Below are positions 26,336 to 35,420 of a DNA stretch of 64,000 bases, one piece after another. Positions within the stretch are counted from its first letter, which is position 1. Every line of letters begins with the position of its first letter. The notes beneath the pieces are model-generated. The model saw only the letters and a list, made by a program, of their open reading frames with translations. It made no database searches and was not told the DNA's origin. The stretch lies in contig NZ_JARBUT010000002.1 of assembly GCF_028882275.1 (NCBI RefSeq), positions 310,001 through 374,000 on the forward strand, in the 5' to 3' direction. A program made the translations under genes and the position numbers. This DNA comes from Nocardiopsis sp. N85 (GTDB taxonomy: Bacteria > Actinomycetota > Actinomycetes > Streptosporangiales > Streptosporangiaceae).

Positions 26336-26367
26336 GAACGCCCCACGGCATCGGCCGTGGGGCGTTC
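26336..26367. terminator. Strong terminator, 14-bp perfect stem
   Basis: GAACGCCCCACGGC pairs exactly with GCCGTGGGGCGTTC around ATCG. It ends the carD-ispF unit reading leftwards. Confidence 0.85.
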
Positions 26368-26398
26368 TGGTTCTGGGGTCCCGGGTTCTCCGGGCCCG

Positions 26399-26878
26399 TC
26401 ACCCGGTGGGGACGCACAGGGCCGTGGCGATGGCCGCGATGCCCTCGCCCCGCCCGGTGAGACCCAGACCGTCGGTGGTGGTGGCCGACACGGTCACCGG
26501 GGCACCGACGATCGCCGTCAGCGTCTTCTCGGCCTCATCGCGCCGTGGCGCGAACTTGGGCCGGTTGCTGATGACCTGCACCGCGACGTTGCCGATCTCG
26601 AATCCGGCCGCGCGCACGCGGGCGACCGTCTCGGTGAGCAGCTCGGCGCCCGAGGCGCCCTTCCACCGTGGTTCCGAGGTGCCGAAGTTGGACCCCAGGT
26701 CGCCCAGGCCGCACGCGGAGAACAACGCGTCGCAGGCGGCGTGAGCGGCGACATCACCATCGGAATGTCCGCTGACGCCTTCCTCCCCCGGCCATTCCAG
26801 ACCGGCGAGAAAAAGTGTCCGTCCAGGAGAAAACGGGTGGACGTCCGTCCCGACGCCCACCCGAGGAATTTTCGTCAT
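26399..26878 (-). CDS. ispF: 2-C-methyl-D-erythritol 2,4-cyclodiphosphate synthase
   Basis: A 159-aa enzyme of the MEP isoprenoid pathway, acting as a trimer with a metal between two phosphates. Family marks are GVGTDVHPF at the N-terminus (metal-binding Asp and His), [30 protein letters not shown], and the C-terminal [15 protein letters not shown]. It lies 26 bp downstream of carD. The preceding step enzyme, IspD, often encoded between carD and ispF, is not here. Confidence 0.96.
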   Translation of the reverse strand: MTKIPRVGVGTDVHPFSPGRTLFLAGLEWPGEEGVSGHSDGDVAAHAACDALFSACGLGDLGSNFGTSEPRWKGASGAELLTETVARVRAAGFEIGNVAVQVISNRPKFAPRRDEAEKTLTAIVGAPVTVSATTTDGLGLTGRGEGIAAIATALCVPTG

Positions 26879-26904
26879 GAATTATGTGATTCCGCGACCG
26901 TGCT

Positions 26905-27387
26905 TCAGTTCGTGAGAACCTCGTCGAGGAGGGCTTCCGCCTTGTCCTCGTTGGTCTTTTCCGCAAGGGCCAGTTCGCTGACGAGAATCTGGCGCGCCTT
27001 GGCGAGCATGCGCTTCTCACCGGCGGAGAGCCCGCGCTCCTTGTCCCGGCGCCACAGGTCGCGAACGACCTCGGCGACCTTGTTGACATCGCCGGAGGCG
27101 AGCTTCTCCAGGTTGGCCTTGTAGCGCCTGGACCAGTTGGTGGGCTCTTCGGTGTGCGGCGCGCGCAGCACCTCGAAGACCTTGTCCAGGCCCTCCTGCC
27201 CCACCACGTCGCGAACGCCGACGTCCTCGGCGTTCGCGGCCGGCACGCGCACCGTCAGATCGCCCTTGTCGACCCTCAGAACGAGGTAGGCTCTGTCCTC
27301 GCCCTTAATGGTTCGAGTCTCGATCGCTTCAATACGAGCAGCCCCATGATGGGGGTAGACAACAGTGTCGCCGACCTTGAAAGCCAT
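26905..27387 (-). CDS. carD: CarD-family RNA polymerase-binding regulator
   Basis: A 160-aa global regulator that binds the RNA polymerase beta subunit and stabilises open complexes, chiefly at rRNA promoters. The N-terminal Tudor-like domain is [17 protein letters not shown]... to [14 protein letters not shown]. The C-terminal helical DNA-binding domain has the [17 protein letters not shown] segment with the conserved Trp. GGAAGGGG precedes the ATG. Very highly conserved in actinobacteria and normally essential. Confidence 0.96.
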   Translation of the reverse strand: MAFKVGDTVVYPHHGAARIEAIETRTIKGEDRAYLVLRVDKGDLTVRVPAANAEDVGVRDVVGQEGLDKVFEVLRAPHTEEPTNWSRRYKANLEKLASGDVNKVAEVVRDLWRRDKERGLSAGEKRMLAKARQILVSELALAEKTNEDKAEALLDEVLTN

Positions 27388-27444
27388 GTGACAGGTACCC
27401 CTTCCGCTACCACAAGGATACCATGAATCTGTGACTTAACGTAC

Positions 27445-27472
27445 CTATTAGGTTTGCGAACACGCAGGTCAA
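27445..27472 (-). promoter_or_regulatory. carD promoter candidate
   Basis: On the minus strand TTGACC (27467-27472) is followed after 16 nt by TAATAG (27445-27450). A small dyad ACCTA-T-TAGGT overlaps the -10 region. Confidence 0.5.
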
Positions 27473-27701
27473 GCCCCACTTTTTAGGGCTTGACAAAGTC
27501 TACCCGACGATGCAGGAGCAGCCGATCGGCGCAGGTCCGAGAGCCCTTCCGGCCCTTTAGCGGAAGGCGTTCGCGGCCTCTCCGCGGGGGCGGGACGAGG
27601 CACCCCCGGGCACGACGGAGGCACCCGCGAAGAGATTCGCATCACCATACCCGGGCACTCGATGGACCCTCCCGTCACCGGTGGCGGGGTCGCCTCGCGG
27701 A
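27473..27701. other. Gap between carD and phoU
   Basis: About 230 bp, part of a 314-bp intergenic region. A TTGACA occurs on the plus strand near 27490, but no -10 follows. Nothing else seen. Confidence 0.4.
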
Positions 27702-28364
27702 TCACCCCTCCGGCTCGTAGTCCTCTCGTCGTTCCCCCGTCACCATGTAGACGAGGTTGTCCGCGACGTGCACGGCGTGGTCACCGAAACGCTCGTAGAA
27801 CCGCCCCACCAAAGTGACGTCCATGGTGGCCTCCACCCCGTGCTCCCACCCCGGGGCGAGGATGCGCTGCAACAGCTTGCGGCGCAGCCGGTCCATCCTG
27901 TCATCGTCCTTGTCCAGCTCCAGGGCCGTGTCGGGGTCGCGCTCGGTGATGACCTCTCCGGCCTTGGTCACCAGCATCTCCGCCTGGTGGCCCATCTCCA
28001 GCACGATCGAACGGAGCGGCTCGGGGATCGCCGAGTCGGGGTGCCTGCGGCGGGCGATCTTGGCCAGGTGAACGGCGTGGTCGCCCATCCGCTCCAGGTC
28101 ACCGCGCATGTACAGCGAACTGATGATGGTGCGCAGGTCGGAGGCGACCGGCTGCTGCCGGGCCATCAGGCTGAACGCGGTCTCCTCGATCTCCTGGTCG
28201 AGTCGGTTGATCTTCTCGTCACCGGAGATGACCTCCTGGGCGGCGTCCAGGTCGCTGTCGAGCAAGGCCGTGGTCGCCCGGGCGACGGCGTGTCTGGCCA
28301 GTCTGGTCATCTCGACGAGGCGCTCACTCAGGCTGTCGAGATCCTCGTGGTACGTATCGCGCAT
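27702..28364 (-). CDS. phoU: Phosphate uptake regulator PhoU
   Basis: A 220-aa all-helical protein made of two PhoU repeats. Each has the metal-cluster signature: RGDLERMGDHAVHLAKI in the first half and VGRFYERFGDHAVHVADN in the second. PhoU links the Pst phosphate transporter to the sensor kinase and keeps phosphate genes off when phosphate is plentiful. It is divergent from the kinase gene and preceded by a PHO-box-like array. Confidence 0.96.
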   Translation of the reverse strand: MRDTYHEDLDSLSERLVEMTRLARHAVARATTALLDSDLDAAQEVISGDEKINRLDQEIEETAFSLMARQQPVASDLRTIISSLYMRGDLERMGDHAVHLAKIARRRHPDSAIPEPLRSIVLEMGHQAEMLVTKAGEVITERDPDTALELDKDDDRMDRLRRKLLQRILAPGWEHGVEATMDVTLVGRFYERFGDHAVHVADNLVYMVTGERREDYEPEG

Positions 28365-28394
28365 GCTGTCAATGCTCCCAGTGGTTTTCTGAAG

Positions 28395-28427
28395 AGTCGG
28401 CCAAGAGTCGGTGAACGCTGAAAGAAC
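28395..28427 (-). promoter_or_regulatory. PHO-box-like array, three 11-bp direct-repeat units
   Basis: Read towards phoU the three contiguous units are GTTCTTTCAGC, GTTCACCGACT and CTTGGCCGACT. Streptomyces PhoP binds 11-nt units based on GTTCACC. The array lies 30-63 bp before the phoU start. Confidence 0.6.
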
Positions 28428-28470
28428 CTAGCCCATGACACACACCCTGACCGGGTAAAGGTCCAGCCCG

Positions 28471-28491
28471 CACGTTTACGATCGAAACGTG
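28471..28491. promoter_or_regulatory. Perfect dyad CACGTTT-N7-AAACGTG over the kinase promoter and start
   Basis: Arms 28471-28477 and 28485-28491. The -10 box TACGAT (28477-28482) and the GTG start (28489) both lie within or against it, so a bound protein, or an RNA hairpin if transcription starts upstream, would block expression. Confidence 0.55.
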
Positions 28492-29682
28492 CAAGGGGAA
28501 CTTCTCGCCGCTCTGACCGGCATCATCGGACTCGTCACCGGCGTCGTCGTAGGCGTCCTCGCGGGCTCCTTCTTCCGAGCCGGAGCCGTGGAACGGCCGA
28601 CGCCCGTTCCACAACGCAACGACGGCACCACACTGCCGCCGGGCATCGCCGAGGTCCTGTCCGCCCTCCCCTCGTCGGCCGTGGTCCTGGACTCCGCCGA
28701 CCGGGTGCTGCGCGCCTCCTCGGCCGCCCGGGCCTTCGGGATCGTCCGCGGCGAGGAGTTGGTCATAGACGAACTCCTCGCGCTCGCCCGCCAGGTACGA
28801 CGGGACGGTGTCATCCGCGAGACCGAGATCGAGGTGGCCGTGCGCAAGTTCGGCCCCGACGCGACGTCCTTCGCCGTGCGGGTGGCACCGCTGGGCGGCA
28901 CCGGGTTGGTACTGGTGCTGGCGGAGGACCAGACCGAGCACCGGCGAGTGGAGGCGGTGCGCCGGGATTTCGTGGCCAACATCTCCCACGAACTCAAAAC
29001 GCCGGTCGGTGCGTTGTCACTCTTGGCCGAAACCGTACAGGACGCCAGTGACGATCCCGAGGCCGTGCGACGGTTCACCGACCGTATGCAGACCGAGGCG
29101 TCGCGGCTGACCGCGCTCATCCAGGACCTCATCACGCTCTCGCGCATCCAGGGCGCGGAGCCGATGGCCGAGCCCACCCGGGTGGAACTGGGCGGGGTGG
29201 TCGAGGAGGCCCTGGACGCGTTGCGCATGCCCGCCGACGCCAAGGGCATCGAACTGGTGGGCAGCGGTGGCGAGGACGTCACCGTCCTGGGCGACGAGGG
29301 GCTGTTGGGCACCGCGCTGCGCAATCTCATCGCCAACGCCGTCTCCTACAGTCCCAAGAACACCCGGGTCGCCGTATCGGTCGCGTTGACGCGCAACACC
29401 ATCGACATCAGCGTCACCGACCAGGGGATCGGCATCCCCCAGCAGGACCTGGAAAGGATCTTCGAGCGGTTCTACCGTGTGGACGCCGCTCGGAGCCGGG
29501 CCACCGGAGGTACCGGTCTCGGCCTGGCGATCGTCAAGCACATCATGACCCACCACCGTGGAGAAGTGACCGTGTGGAGCAAGGAGGGGTCGGGGTCGAC
29601 GTTCACTCTTCGTCTGCCCAGACCCGAGGACCGGGGGCAGGACGCCGCCCGGAACAACGACCGTCAGGAGGCGGCACAGTGA
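28489..29682 (+). CDS. senX3: Sensor histidine kinase, SenX3/PhoR type
   Basis: A 397-aa membrane kinase for phosphate starvation. One N-terminal helix (about residues 5-25), a PAS-like domain (residues 50-145), then the H-box FVANISHELKTP with phospho-His167. Catalytic boxes follow: N-box LRNLIANAVSYSP, G1 TDQGIGIP, G2 GTGLGLAIVKH. A single short N-terminal helix and cytoplasmic PAS match the SenX3/PhoR family, which senses phosphate through PhoU and Pst. GTG start lies 6 nt after TACGAT, so it is probably leaderless. The regulator gene overlaps it by 4 nt. Confidence 0.92.
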   Translation: MQGELLAALTGIIGLVTGVVVGVLAGSFFRAGAVERPTPVPQRNDGTTLPPGIAEVLSALPSSAVVLDSADRVLRASSAARAFGIVRGEELVIDELLALARQVRRDGVIRETEIEVAVRKFGPDATSFAVRVAPLGGTGLVLVLAEDQTEHRRVEAVRRDFVANISHELKTPVGALSLLAETVQDASDDPEAVRRFTDRMQTEASRLTALIQDLITLSRIQGAEPMAEPTRVELGGVVEEALDALRMPADAKGIELVGSGGEDVTVLGDEGLLGTALRNLIANAVSYSPKNTRVAVSVALTRNTIDISVTDQGIGIPQQDLERIFERFYRVDAARSRATGGTGLGLAIVKHIMTHHRGEVTVWSKEGSGSTFTLRLPRPEDRGQDAARNNDRQEAAQ

Positions 29683-30383
29683 CTCGTGTACTCGTGGTCG
29701 AGGACGAGGAGTCCTACAGCGACGCCCTGTCCTACATGCTGCGCAAGGAGGGCTTCGAGGTCGCCGTGGCGCCCACCGGCACCGTGGCCCTGGAGACCTT
29801 CGACCGCACCGGCGCGGACCTGGTCCTGCTGGACCTGATGCTGCCGGGTCTGTCGGGCACCGAGGTGTGCCGGAGTCTGCGACAGAAGTCCAGCGTCCCC
29901 GTGATCATGCTGACCGCCAAGGACTCCGAGATCGACAAGGTCGTCGGTCTGGAGCTGGGCGCCGACGACTACGTGACCAAGCCCTTCTCCTCCCGTGAAC
30001 TGGTCGCCCGGATCCGCGCCGTACTGCGCCGCCGGGGCGGCGAGGCCGGGGAGGACCCGGTGCTGCCCGCCGCCCTGGAGGCCGGTCCCGTCCGCATGGA
30101 CGTGGAGCGGCACGTGGTGACGGTGCGCGGGGAGAACGTGCAGCTGCCCCTCAAGGAGTTCGAGCTGCTGGAGGTGCTACTGCGCAACGCGGGGCGGGTG
30201 CTGACCCGGATGCAGCTCATCGACCGCGTGTGGGGCGCCGACTACGTGGGCGACACCAAGACCCTCGACGTGCACGTCAAGCGGCTGCGCGCGAAGATCG
30301 AGGACGACCCGAGCAGCCCGAAGTACATCGTCACCGTGCGGGGGCTGGGCTACAAGTTCGAGCCGGTCACCGCCGACGTCTGA
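29679..30383 (+). CDS. regX3: OmpR-type response regulator, RegX3/PhoP
   Basis: A 234-aa partner of the upstream kinase. The receiver domain has the acidic pair at residues 8-10 (VVEDEE), phospho-Asp52 in LLDLMLPG, Thr in MLTAKDSE and Lys in TKPFSSREL. The C-terminal winged helix has RVLTRMQLIDRVWG and TLDVHVKRLRAKIE. GTG start overlaps the kinase stop (GTGA), with CAGGAGG in front. By family it controls pst, phoU and alkaline phosphatase genes in low phosphate. Confidence 0.94.
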   Translation: MTRVLVVEDEESYSDALSYMLRKEGFEVAVAPTGTVALETFDRTGADLVLLDLMLPGLSGTEVCRSLRQKSSVPVIMLTAKDSEIDKVVGLELGADDYVTKPFSSRELVARIRAVLRRRGGEAGEDPVLPAALEAGPVRMDVERHVVTVRGENVQLPLKEFELLEVLLRNAGRVLTRMQLIDRVWGADYVGDTKTLDVHVKRLRAKIEDDPSSPKYIVTVRGLGYKFEPVTADV

Positions 30384-30656
30384 GTCCTCCGAGGACCCCG
30401 CCCCTCCTGTCCCGATCCACGGACCCACGCGGTCCGCGGGTCGGGACCTCGCCGTCCCCGGCGGGCGTGGTCGACGCGGACGGGGGCCGACCCGCGCCCG
30501 TCGTCCCCGGCGGGCGTGCCGGGGCGGGAACGGCTCGGGCGAACGGCGCCGGGAAGTCCGCCGGACCGGTGCGGTGACCGGTCGGGCGTCGACCGATGAC
30601 GTGGCGGGGCCGTCCCCGGTGTCGTGGTGATGCGCCGCGAGGCCGTGTGAGGCGGC
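30384..30656. other. Gap between regX3 and dtd with a 17-bp direct repeat
   Basis: CGTCCCCGGCGGGCGTG occurs at 30453-30469 and again at 30502-30518. No gene or clear terminator seen; weak stems such as GACCC-N11-GGGTC near 30422 may serve. Confidence 0.45.
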
Positions 30657-31082
30657 TCAGACCTCCACGAGGACGGTGAAGGGCCCCTCGTTGGTGAGGC
30701 CCACCGACATCTTCGCGCCGAAGACGCCCGTGGCGACGGTGGCGCCCAGGTCGCGCAGCTCCTTGACGACGGTGTCCACGAGGGGCTCGGCGACGGGTCC
30801 GGACGCCGCCGCCTGCCAGGTGGGGCGGCGGCCCTTGCGGGCGTCGCCGTAGAGCGTGAACTGGCTGACGACCAGCAGGGGCGCGCCGATGTCGGAGCAC
30901 GATCGCTCGTCCTCCAGGATGCGCAGCGTCCACAGTTTGCGGGCCAGCCTGGCGGCGTCCGCCTCCGTGTCGGTGTGGGTCACGCCGACCAGGGCCATCA
31001 GCCCGGGCTCGGTGATCTCCCCGACCACCGCGCCGTCCACCGTCACCGACGCGTGCGATACCCGCTGCACGACCGAGCGCAT
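30657..31082 (-). CDS. dtd: D-aminoacyl-tRNA deacylase
   Basis: A 141-aa enzyme that removes D-amino acids and glycine from mischarged tRNAs. The family signatures are [17 protein letters not shown] at the N-terminus, the catalytic [15 protein letters not shown], and the C-terminal [10 protein letters not shown] containing the cis Gly-Pro. Length is standard. It is the last gene of the leftward run starting with the DUF2207 gene, which ends 13 bp upstream. Confidence 0.95.
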   Translation of the reverse strand: MRSVVQRVSHASVTVDGAVVGEITEPGLMALVGVTHTDTEADAARLARKLWTLRILEDERSCSDIGAPLLVVSQFTLYGDARKGRRPTWQAAASGPVAEPLVDTVVKELRDLGATVATGVFGAKMSVGLTNEGPFTVLVEV

Positions 31083-31095
31083 GGGCCGTTCCTCC

Positions 31096-32949
31096 TTACC
31101 GACGTTCCGAACGCTGGAACTGGTTGAGCACCCGCAACCGGCGGGTGTTGGTGATGATGCCGGTCAGCGACACCACGAACGCGCTGATGGAGTCGGAGAA
31201 GTCCTGGATCCGCCATTCGCGGGGACCGGTGTACCAGTGCAGGCCGTCTCCGGTCAGTTCCTCGGGGGTCAGATCGGTGAGGGCCGCCGAGGCCAGGAGG
31301 TCCGACCAGCGGTCGACGTCGTCGAAGATGACGGCGTAGGGCAGGTAGCGCGAGTACAGCTCGACGCGCTGGCCGGGCGGCGCGGTCTCGGCGCGCGGGC
31401 TGAGCAGGTAGTCCCTGAAGCCCATGGTGTGGGCGTAGACCGAGCTGCCCAGTTTGGTCTTGGCGGGCATGTACTGGGCGCCGGCCGTGATGGCGGCACC
31501 GGCGATGACGACGGCCAGGCCGGTGAAGGCGGCCGTGGTGAACACCGCCAGCAGGATGGTGAGGATCACCCCGAGGGCGGTGACCGCCATTCCGGCGGTG
31601 CTCCACAGGCCGCGCACGCGGCTGGGCGAGCGGACGAACCACTTGAGCCGCACCATGTCGCGGTACAGCTCCTCGCGGACCCGGTCGACGCGGGCCGGGA
31701 AGTCGGTGGAGAAGCCGGGGGCGCCCAGGCGGGACAGGCGCACCGTGGGACGGTCTCCGAAGAGCGCGTCCAGGAGGAGCCACTCGGAGGGCAGCAGGGT
31801 CTCCTCCGCGGGCCCGTCCAGGCGGACCAGGCGCCAGTCGACGGAGGTGAAGTGCTCGTGCGGGAGCTCCTCCAGTCGGATGTAGCCGCGTACCGCCAGG
31901 TCCAGGACGGTGGCGGTGAGGTCGGCGATGTCGACCCGCTCGTCGATGAGCGTGCCGATCTGACCGGGGTGGACGTCGTCGGGCGGGGCGAAGCGCAATC
32001 GACCGTGCTCGCCCGTGGCGACGGGGGCGTGGTCCCCCTCGACGGCCTCTCGGCGCAGGGCCCGTTCGTCCCGGCCGCGGATCCGGATCAGGACGGTCAG
32101 GCCGCCGATGAGCACGACCAGCAGCACGCCGAAGACGCTCGCGGTGGCGGGGGTGACCTGGAAGGCGGAGGCCAGTGACCAGCGGCGGGTGAGGATGGGT
32201 TCGCCCTCGGCGGTGCCGGGCGGGTAGTTGACGACGATGTCCAGGCGGTCGTCGGGCTCCATGTCGGCCTGGAGGAAGTGGGCGACGGAGGACTCCGGGC
32301 CCATGTCGGAGGCGGTGCAGTACATGGCGCTGCGGGGTTCGCCCGCCAGGCAGGAGAGCGCCTCGGGGGGCATCGGGGCCATGACGGTGACGTCGGTGAC
32401 CTCGACGGTGTGGCTGTAGGCGCCGATGGCGCGCCACTCCATCTGCACGCCCCGGGAGACCTCGCTGGCGGTGCCGCCGACCCGGTAGGTGAGCACGACC
32501 TCGTCCTGACCGCGCGTGGGGATCTCCACCACGACCGCGCCGGCCCGGTGGTCGACCTCGGCGTCCAGGGTCCGGCCCTCGGTGTCGGTGACCCTCACCC
32601 CGTTGATCTCGAACCGGCGATCGTGCTCGGTGTCGTAGAGCATCGTCTCGGTGAGGGCCCGGACGAACACCTCGGGGGCCTCCCCCTCGAAGCGGAGGGT
32701 CTCCTCGGCGTGCAGGACGCCCAGCGCGTCCAGTTCGAGCTTCACGGTGTTGGTGATCAGGGGGTCGTCACCGCTCCGGTGGCCGATGACGCTCGAACCC
32801 GCTGCCGGTACTGTGGTGGCCGGTGCCGCCACCGTCGCGGCGTGGGCCGCCCCCATGGGCCCCGCGGCGAACGCCACCGGCAGCGAGGACAACACGAGGA
32901 GGGCCGCCGCGATCGCGACGGCCGGGCGCCAGGAGCCGACCCACCACAT
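31096..32949 (-). CDS. DUF2207 membrane protein
   Basis: A 617-aa protein. Residues 1-38 are a signal peptide or anchor. An extracellular beta-rich DUF2207 domain runs to about residue 250 ([29 protein letters not shown]). A helix near 270-290, a cytoplasmic domain, two helices around 460-500, and a C-terminal domain ([28 protein letters not shown]) complete it. Such proteins are widespread in actinobacteria and of unknown role. Start at 32949 begins MWWVGSW, 8 nt after TAGGCT. Divergent from the zinc peptidase gene. Confidence 0.85.
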   Translation of the reverse strand: MWWVGSWRPAVAIAAALLVLSSLPVAFAAGPMGAAHAATVAAPATTVPAAGSSVIGHRSGDDPLITNTVKLELDALGVLHAEETLRFEGEAPEVFVRALTETMLYDTEHDRRFEINGVRVTDTEGRTLDAEVDHRAGAVVVEIPTRGQDEVVLTYRVGGTASEVSRGVQMEWRAIGAYSHTVEVTDVTVMAPMPPEALSCLAGEPRSAMYCTASDMGPESSVAHFLQADMEPDDRLDIVVNYPPGTAEGEPILTRRWSLASAFQVTPATASVFGVLLVVLIGGLTVLIRIRGRDERALRREAVEGDHAPVATGEHGRLRFAPPDDVHPGQIGTLIDERVDIADLTATVLDLAVRGYIRLEELPHEHFTSVDWRLVRLDGPAEETLLPSEWLLLDALFGDRPTVRLSRLGAPGFSTDFPARVDRVREELYRDMVRLKWFVRSPSRVRGLWSTAGMAVTALGVILTILLAVFTTAAFTGLAVVIAGAAITAGAQYMPAKTKLGSSVYAHTMGFRDYLLSPRAETAPPGQRVELYSRYLPYAVIFDDVDRWSDLLASAALTDLTPEELTGDGLHWYTGPREWRIQDFSDSISAFVVSLTGIITNTRRLRVLNQFQRSERR

Positions 32950-33051
32950 GATGCGAGAGCCTATCCGGTCCCCCCGGGCGGCGATGCCCCCGGGCGGCCC
33001 GCGTACGACCACGTCATCCGCACGGGAACGTGGCCGGGGAGGGGCCCCGAG

Positions 33052-34002
33052 GTGAGACGCCCTCCTTCGCCCGAGGGCGAGTACTGGTCGGAGCGGCCCG
33101 GGTTCTTCCAGCGGATGGGGCTCGGGGTGTCGCTCTCCCTGGGCACCGGGCTGGCCGCGGTCGCGTTGACCGGTTTCCTGGCCATCTCCGCGATGATGCC
33201 GGGCGCGGACCCGGCGTGGTCCCATCCCGTGCCCCGGGGAGAACCGGTCATCGCGCAGGACGGCCGGGAGCCGGTCGAGACCCCGGACGGCGGGTCACCG
33301 GGGTCGATGCTCACCGACAGCCCGCTGTACCGGGCGGGCGAGCTGGGTCAGGTGACCTGTGAGGCACCGGAGCTGGACGAGGAGGATCCCGAGTCCGTGG
33401 AGGCGTTCGTCCACGCGATCGCCGACTGCCTGGACCGGGCCTGGGGCGTCTATTTCGACGCCGCCGGAATGGAGTTCACCTCGCCCAACCGCGTGTACTG
33501 GCACACGGCCGGGAACAGCCCGTGCGGCGCGTTCCCGATGGAGGGCGCGGCGGCGTTCTACTGTCAGGCCAACCAGGGGTTGTACCTGGGGGTCGAGGAC
33601 ATCGTGGAGGCGTCGGGGGGCAGCGATCGGCCGGAGGCGTACACGTTCCTCATCAGCCACGAGTACGGGCACCACGTGCAGGGGCAGTCGCGGATCCTCG
33701 CCGAGTTCCACTCGGCCCGGGCCGGGGTGCCGCGCACGGAGGCCGACGAGCTGACCCGGCGCAACGAGCTTCAGGCCAACTGCCTGGGCGGGGTGTTCGT
33801 GGGGGCCGCGGAGGAGCACCTGGGCTTCGGTCCGTCGGGTCGGGAGAATATCCTCGACGACGTCGGTCGACGGTCGGACCGGGGCCTGGGGCACACCCAC
33901 GGCACGGCGGAGAACGGCCGGTTGTGGACCGCGCACGGAATGGACCGGGTGGATCCCGCGGCGTGCAACACGTGGGACGCCCCGGAGGACTTGGTGCGGT
34001 GA
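33052..34002 (+). CDS. Neutral zinc metallopeptidase (YpfJ/PF04228 type), first copy
   Basis: A 316-aa membrane-anchored peptidase. One helix at about residues 25-48 faces the catalytic domain outward. The zinc site is LISHEYGHHVQGQ with the two His and Glu of HExxH, and the third ligand Glu lies in NELQANCLGG. Paired Cys (TCEAPELD; ADCLDRAW; SPCG; FYCQ; ACNTW) suggest disulfides. GTG start with GGGGAGGGG in front. A second, diverged copy follows 34 bp later, so they arose by tandem duplication. Confidence 0.87.
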   Translation: MRRPPSPEGEYWSERPGFFQRMGLGVSLSLGTGLAAVALTGFLAISAMMPGADPAWSHPVPRGEPVIAQDGREPVETPDGGSPGSMLTDSPLYRAGELGQVTCEAPELDEEDPESVEAFVHAIADCLDRAWGVYFDAAGMEFTSPNRVYWHTAGNSPCGAFPMEGAAAFYCQANQGLYLGVEDIVEASGGSDRPEAYTFLISHEYGHHVQGQSRILAEFHSARAGVPRTEADELTRRNELQANCLGGVFVGAAEEHLGFGPSGRENILDDVGRRSDRGLGHTHGTAENGRLWTAHGMDRVDPAACNTWDAPEDLVR

Positions 34003-34036
34003 GGGTGCCGGCAGACGGATCGGCCCGGCCGATCCG

Positions 34037-35047
34037 GTGAGAACAGGGCGGTCAGGGGTGCAGGGTTCGGGTGAGGTGCCGGAGCACGCCCGGCGGGCAC
34101 GGCGCACCGACCAGCGGGTCTTCACGCTGGTGACCGGTCTCCTGGTGGTTCTCTTGGCGTTGACGCTCCTGTCGTGGACCACGGCCGGGGATCCGTCCGA
34201 CGAGAGGGCGTCCGGGGCCCTTGAGGACTGGGGCGCCGACTCCGATGAGAAGTCGGGGTGGGGGCCCTCGGGCGGGGAGCGGTCGGGGCCGCTGCCGGGA
34301 ATGGTCGAGGAGCCGGATCGGCCTTCGGGGTACGCCGCGCTGGTGGCCAACCCGCTGTACGGGACGGGACGCCTGAGCCCGCTGCCGTGTCCGGCCCCGG
34401 AGCTGGACGTGACGGACCAGGACTCGATGGAGGCCTTCCTCCACCGTATGGCCGACTGCCTGGACGACGCCTGGAGCACCCAGTTCGAGCGGGCGGGGAT
34501 CCCCTTCACACCGCCGCAGCGGGTGTTCTGGGACGAGCCGGGGGCGAGCCCGTGCCGAACCTATCCGTCGCAGGCGGGGGCGTTCTACTGCCGGGCGAGC
34601 GCGAGCATCTACATCGGTACGAGCGACGTGGTGGAGAAGTGGAACGGGACCCGCAACGGCGCGGTGTACGTCTCGTTGCTGGCCCACGAGTACGGGCACC
34701 ACGTGCAGGGCGAGTCGGGGCTGTTGGAGTACTACCACGAGCAGCGGCGGTTGGAGGAGGACGAGCGCGCGCGCAACTCCTGGACCCGGCGCAGCGAGCT
34801 CCAGGCCAACTGCCTGGCCGGGGCGTTCCTGGGGTCGGTGCGGGTGGGGTACCCGCTGACCGATGACGACCTGGAGACCCTGATCACCGACGCGAAGGCG
34901 ACGGCGGACCGGGCGGACGGCCCGGAGGAGGAGCGCACGCACGGGTCGGCGGAGAACAGCGCGCGGTGGATGCTCACCGGCTGGGAGGAGCAGACGCCGG
35001 GCGCCTGCAACACCTGGGGCGTGGCGGACCTCTCCCTGGTGGAGTGA
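34037..35047 (+). CDS. Neutral zinc metallopeptidase, second copy
   Basis: A 336-aa paralogue of the preceding gene with the same order: N-terminal helix (about residues 28-48), acidic linker, Cys-paired domain, LLAHEYGHHVQGES zinc motif, NCLAGAFLGS third-ligand region, and a CNTWG ending. Start is GTG 34037 by frame and anchor position; GTG 34058 is also possible because neither has a strong Shine-Dalgarno. Both copies keep all zinc ligands and should be active. Confidence 0.85.
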   Translation: MRTGRSGVQGSGEVPEHARRARRTDQRVFTLVTGLLVVLLALTLLSWTTAGDPSDERASGALEDWGADSDEKSGWGPSGGERSGPLPGMVEEPDRPSGYAALVANPLYGTGRLSPLPCPAPELDVTDQDSMEAFLHRMADCLDDAWSTQFERAGIPFTPPQRVFWDEPGASPCRTYPSQAGAFYCRASASIYIGTSDVVEKWNGTRNGAVYVSLLAHEYGHHVQGESGLLEYYHEQRRLEEDERARNSWTRRSELQANCLAGAFLGSVRVGYPLTDDDLETLITDAKATADRADGPEEERTHGSAENSARWMLTGWEEQTPGACNTWGVADLSLVE

Positions 35048-35420
35048 CCGGACGGACGCCGGTCGCGTTCCGTCCGCGCGGTGGGGCTCCGGGCCGCGCT
35101 CGGGTCGCGAGGACCGCCGTCCCACCCCGACGCGGGCACGGGACCACCCGTCGACGGTGACGGGCACCATGGCGGGCACAGCGCGCGAAGGCCCGGCGGG
35201 GGCCGACCCCAGGGCACCGGCTCGGGCACCTCGAACCCCACCGACGGCGACGGGCACCATGGCGGACACACCACGCGCGAAGCCCCCGCGAGGGCCGGTG
35301 TTCGAGGCCGGGGCGTTCTTCGGGCGAGGGCCCGGCGTCGTCGGGGACCGGGCGGCGGGGTTTTCCACAGGCCGGGGATCGGCGCTGTCGCGCGGACACG
35401 GAGCGTGGCAGGATGCAGGC
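35048..35420. other. Gene-free stretch with a duplicated 30-bp segment
   Basis: About 370 bp. A 30-bp unit at 35151-35180 recurs at 35241-35270 with 27 of 30 identical bases, 90 bp apart, each containing GACGGGCACCATGGCGG. No trusted gene; the leftmost frame of the next ORF extends through here but looks non-coding. Confidence 0.5.

Noticed and set aside
35157-35420. Upstream extension of the 806-aa membrane protein
   Set aside because: Made mostly of the duplicated 30-bp unit and Gly/Pro/Arg codons; conserved part begins at 35421.
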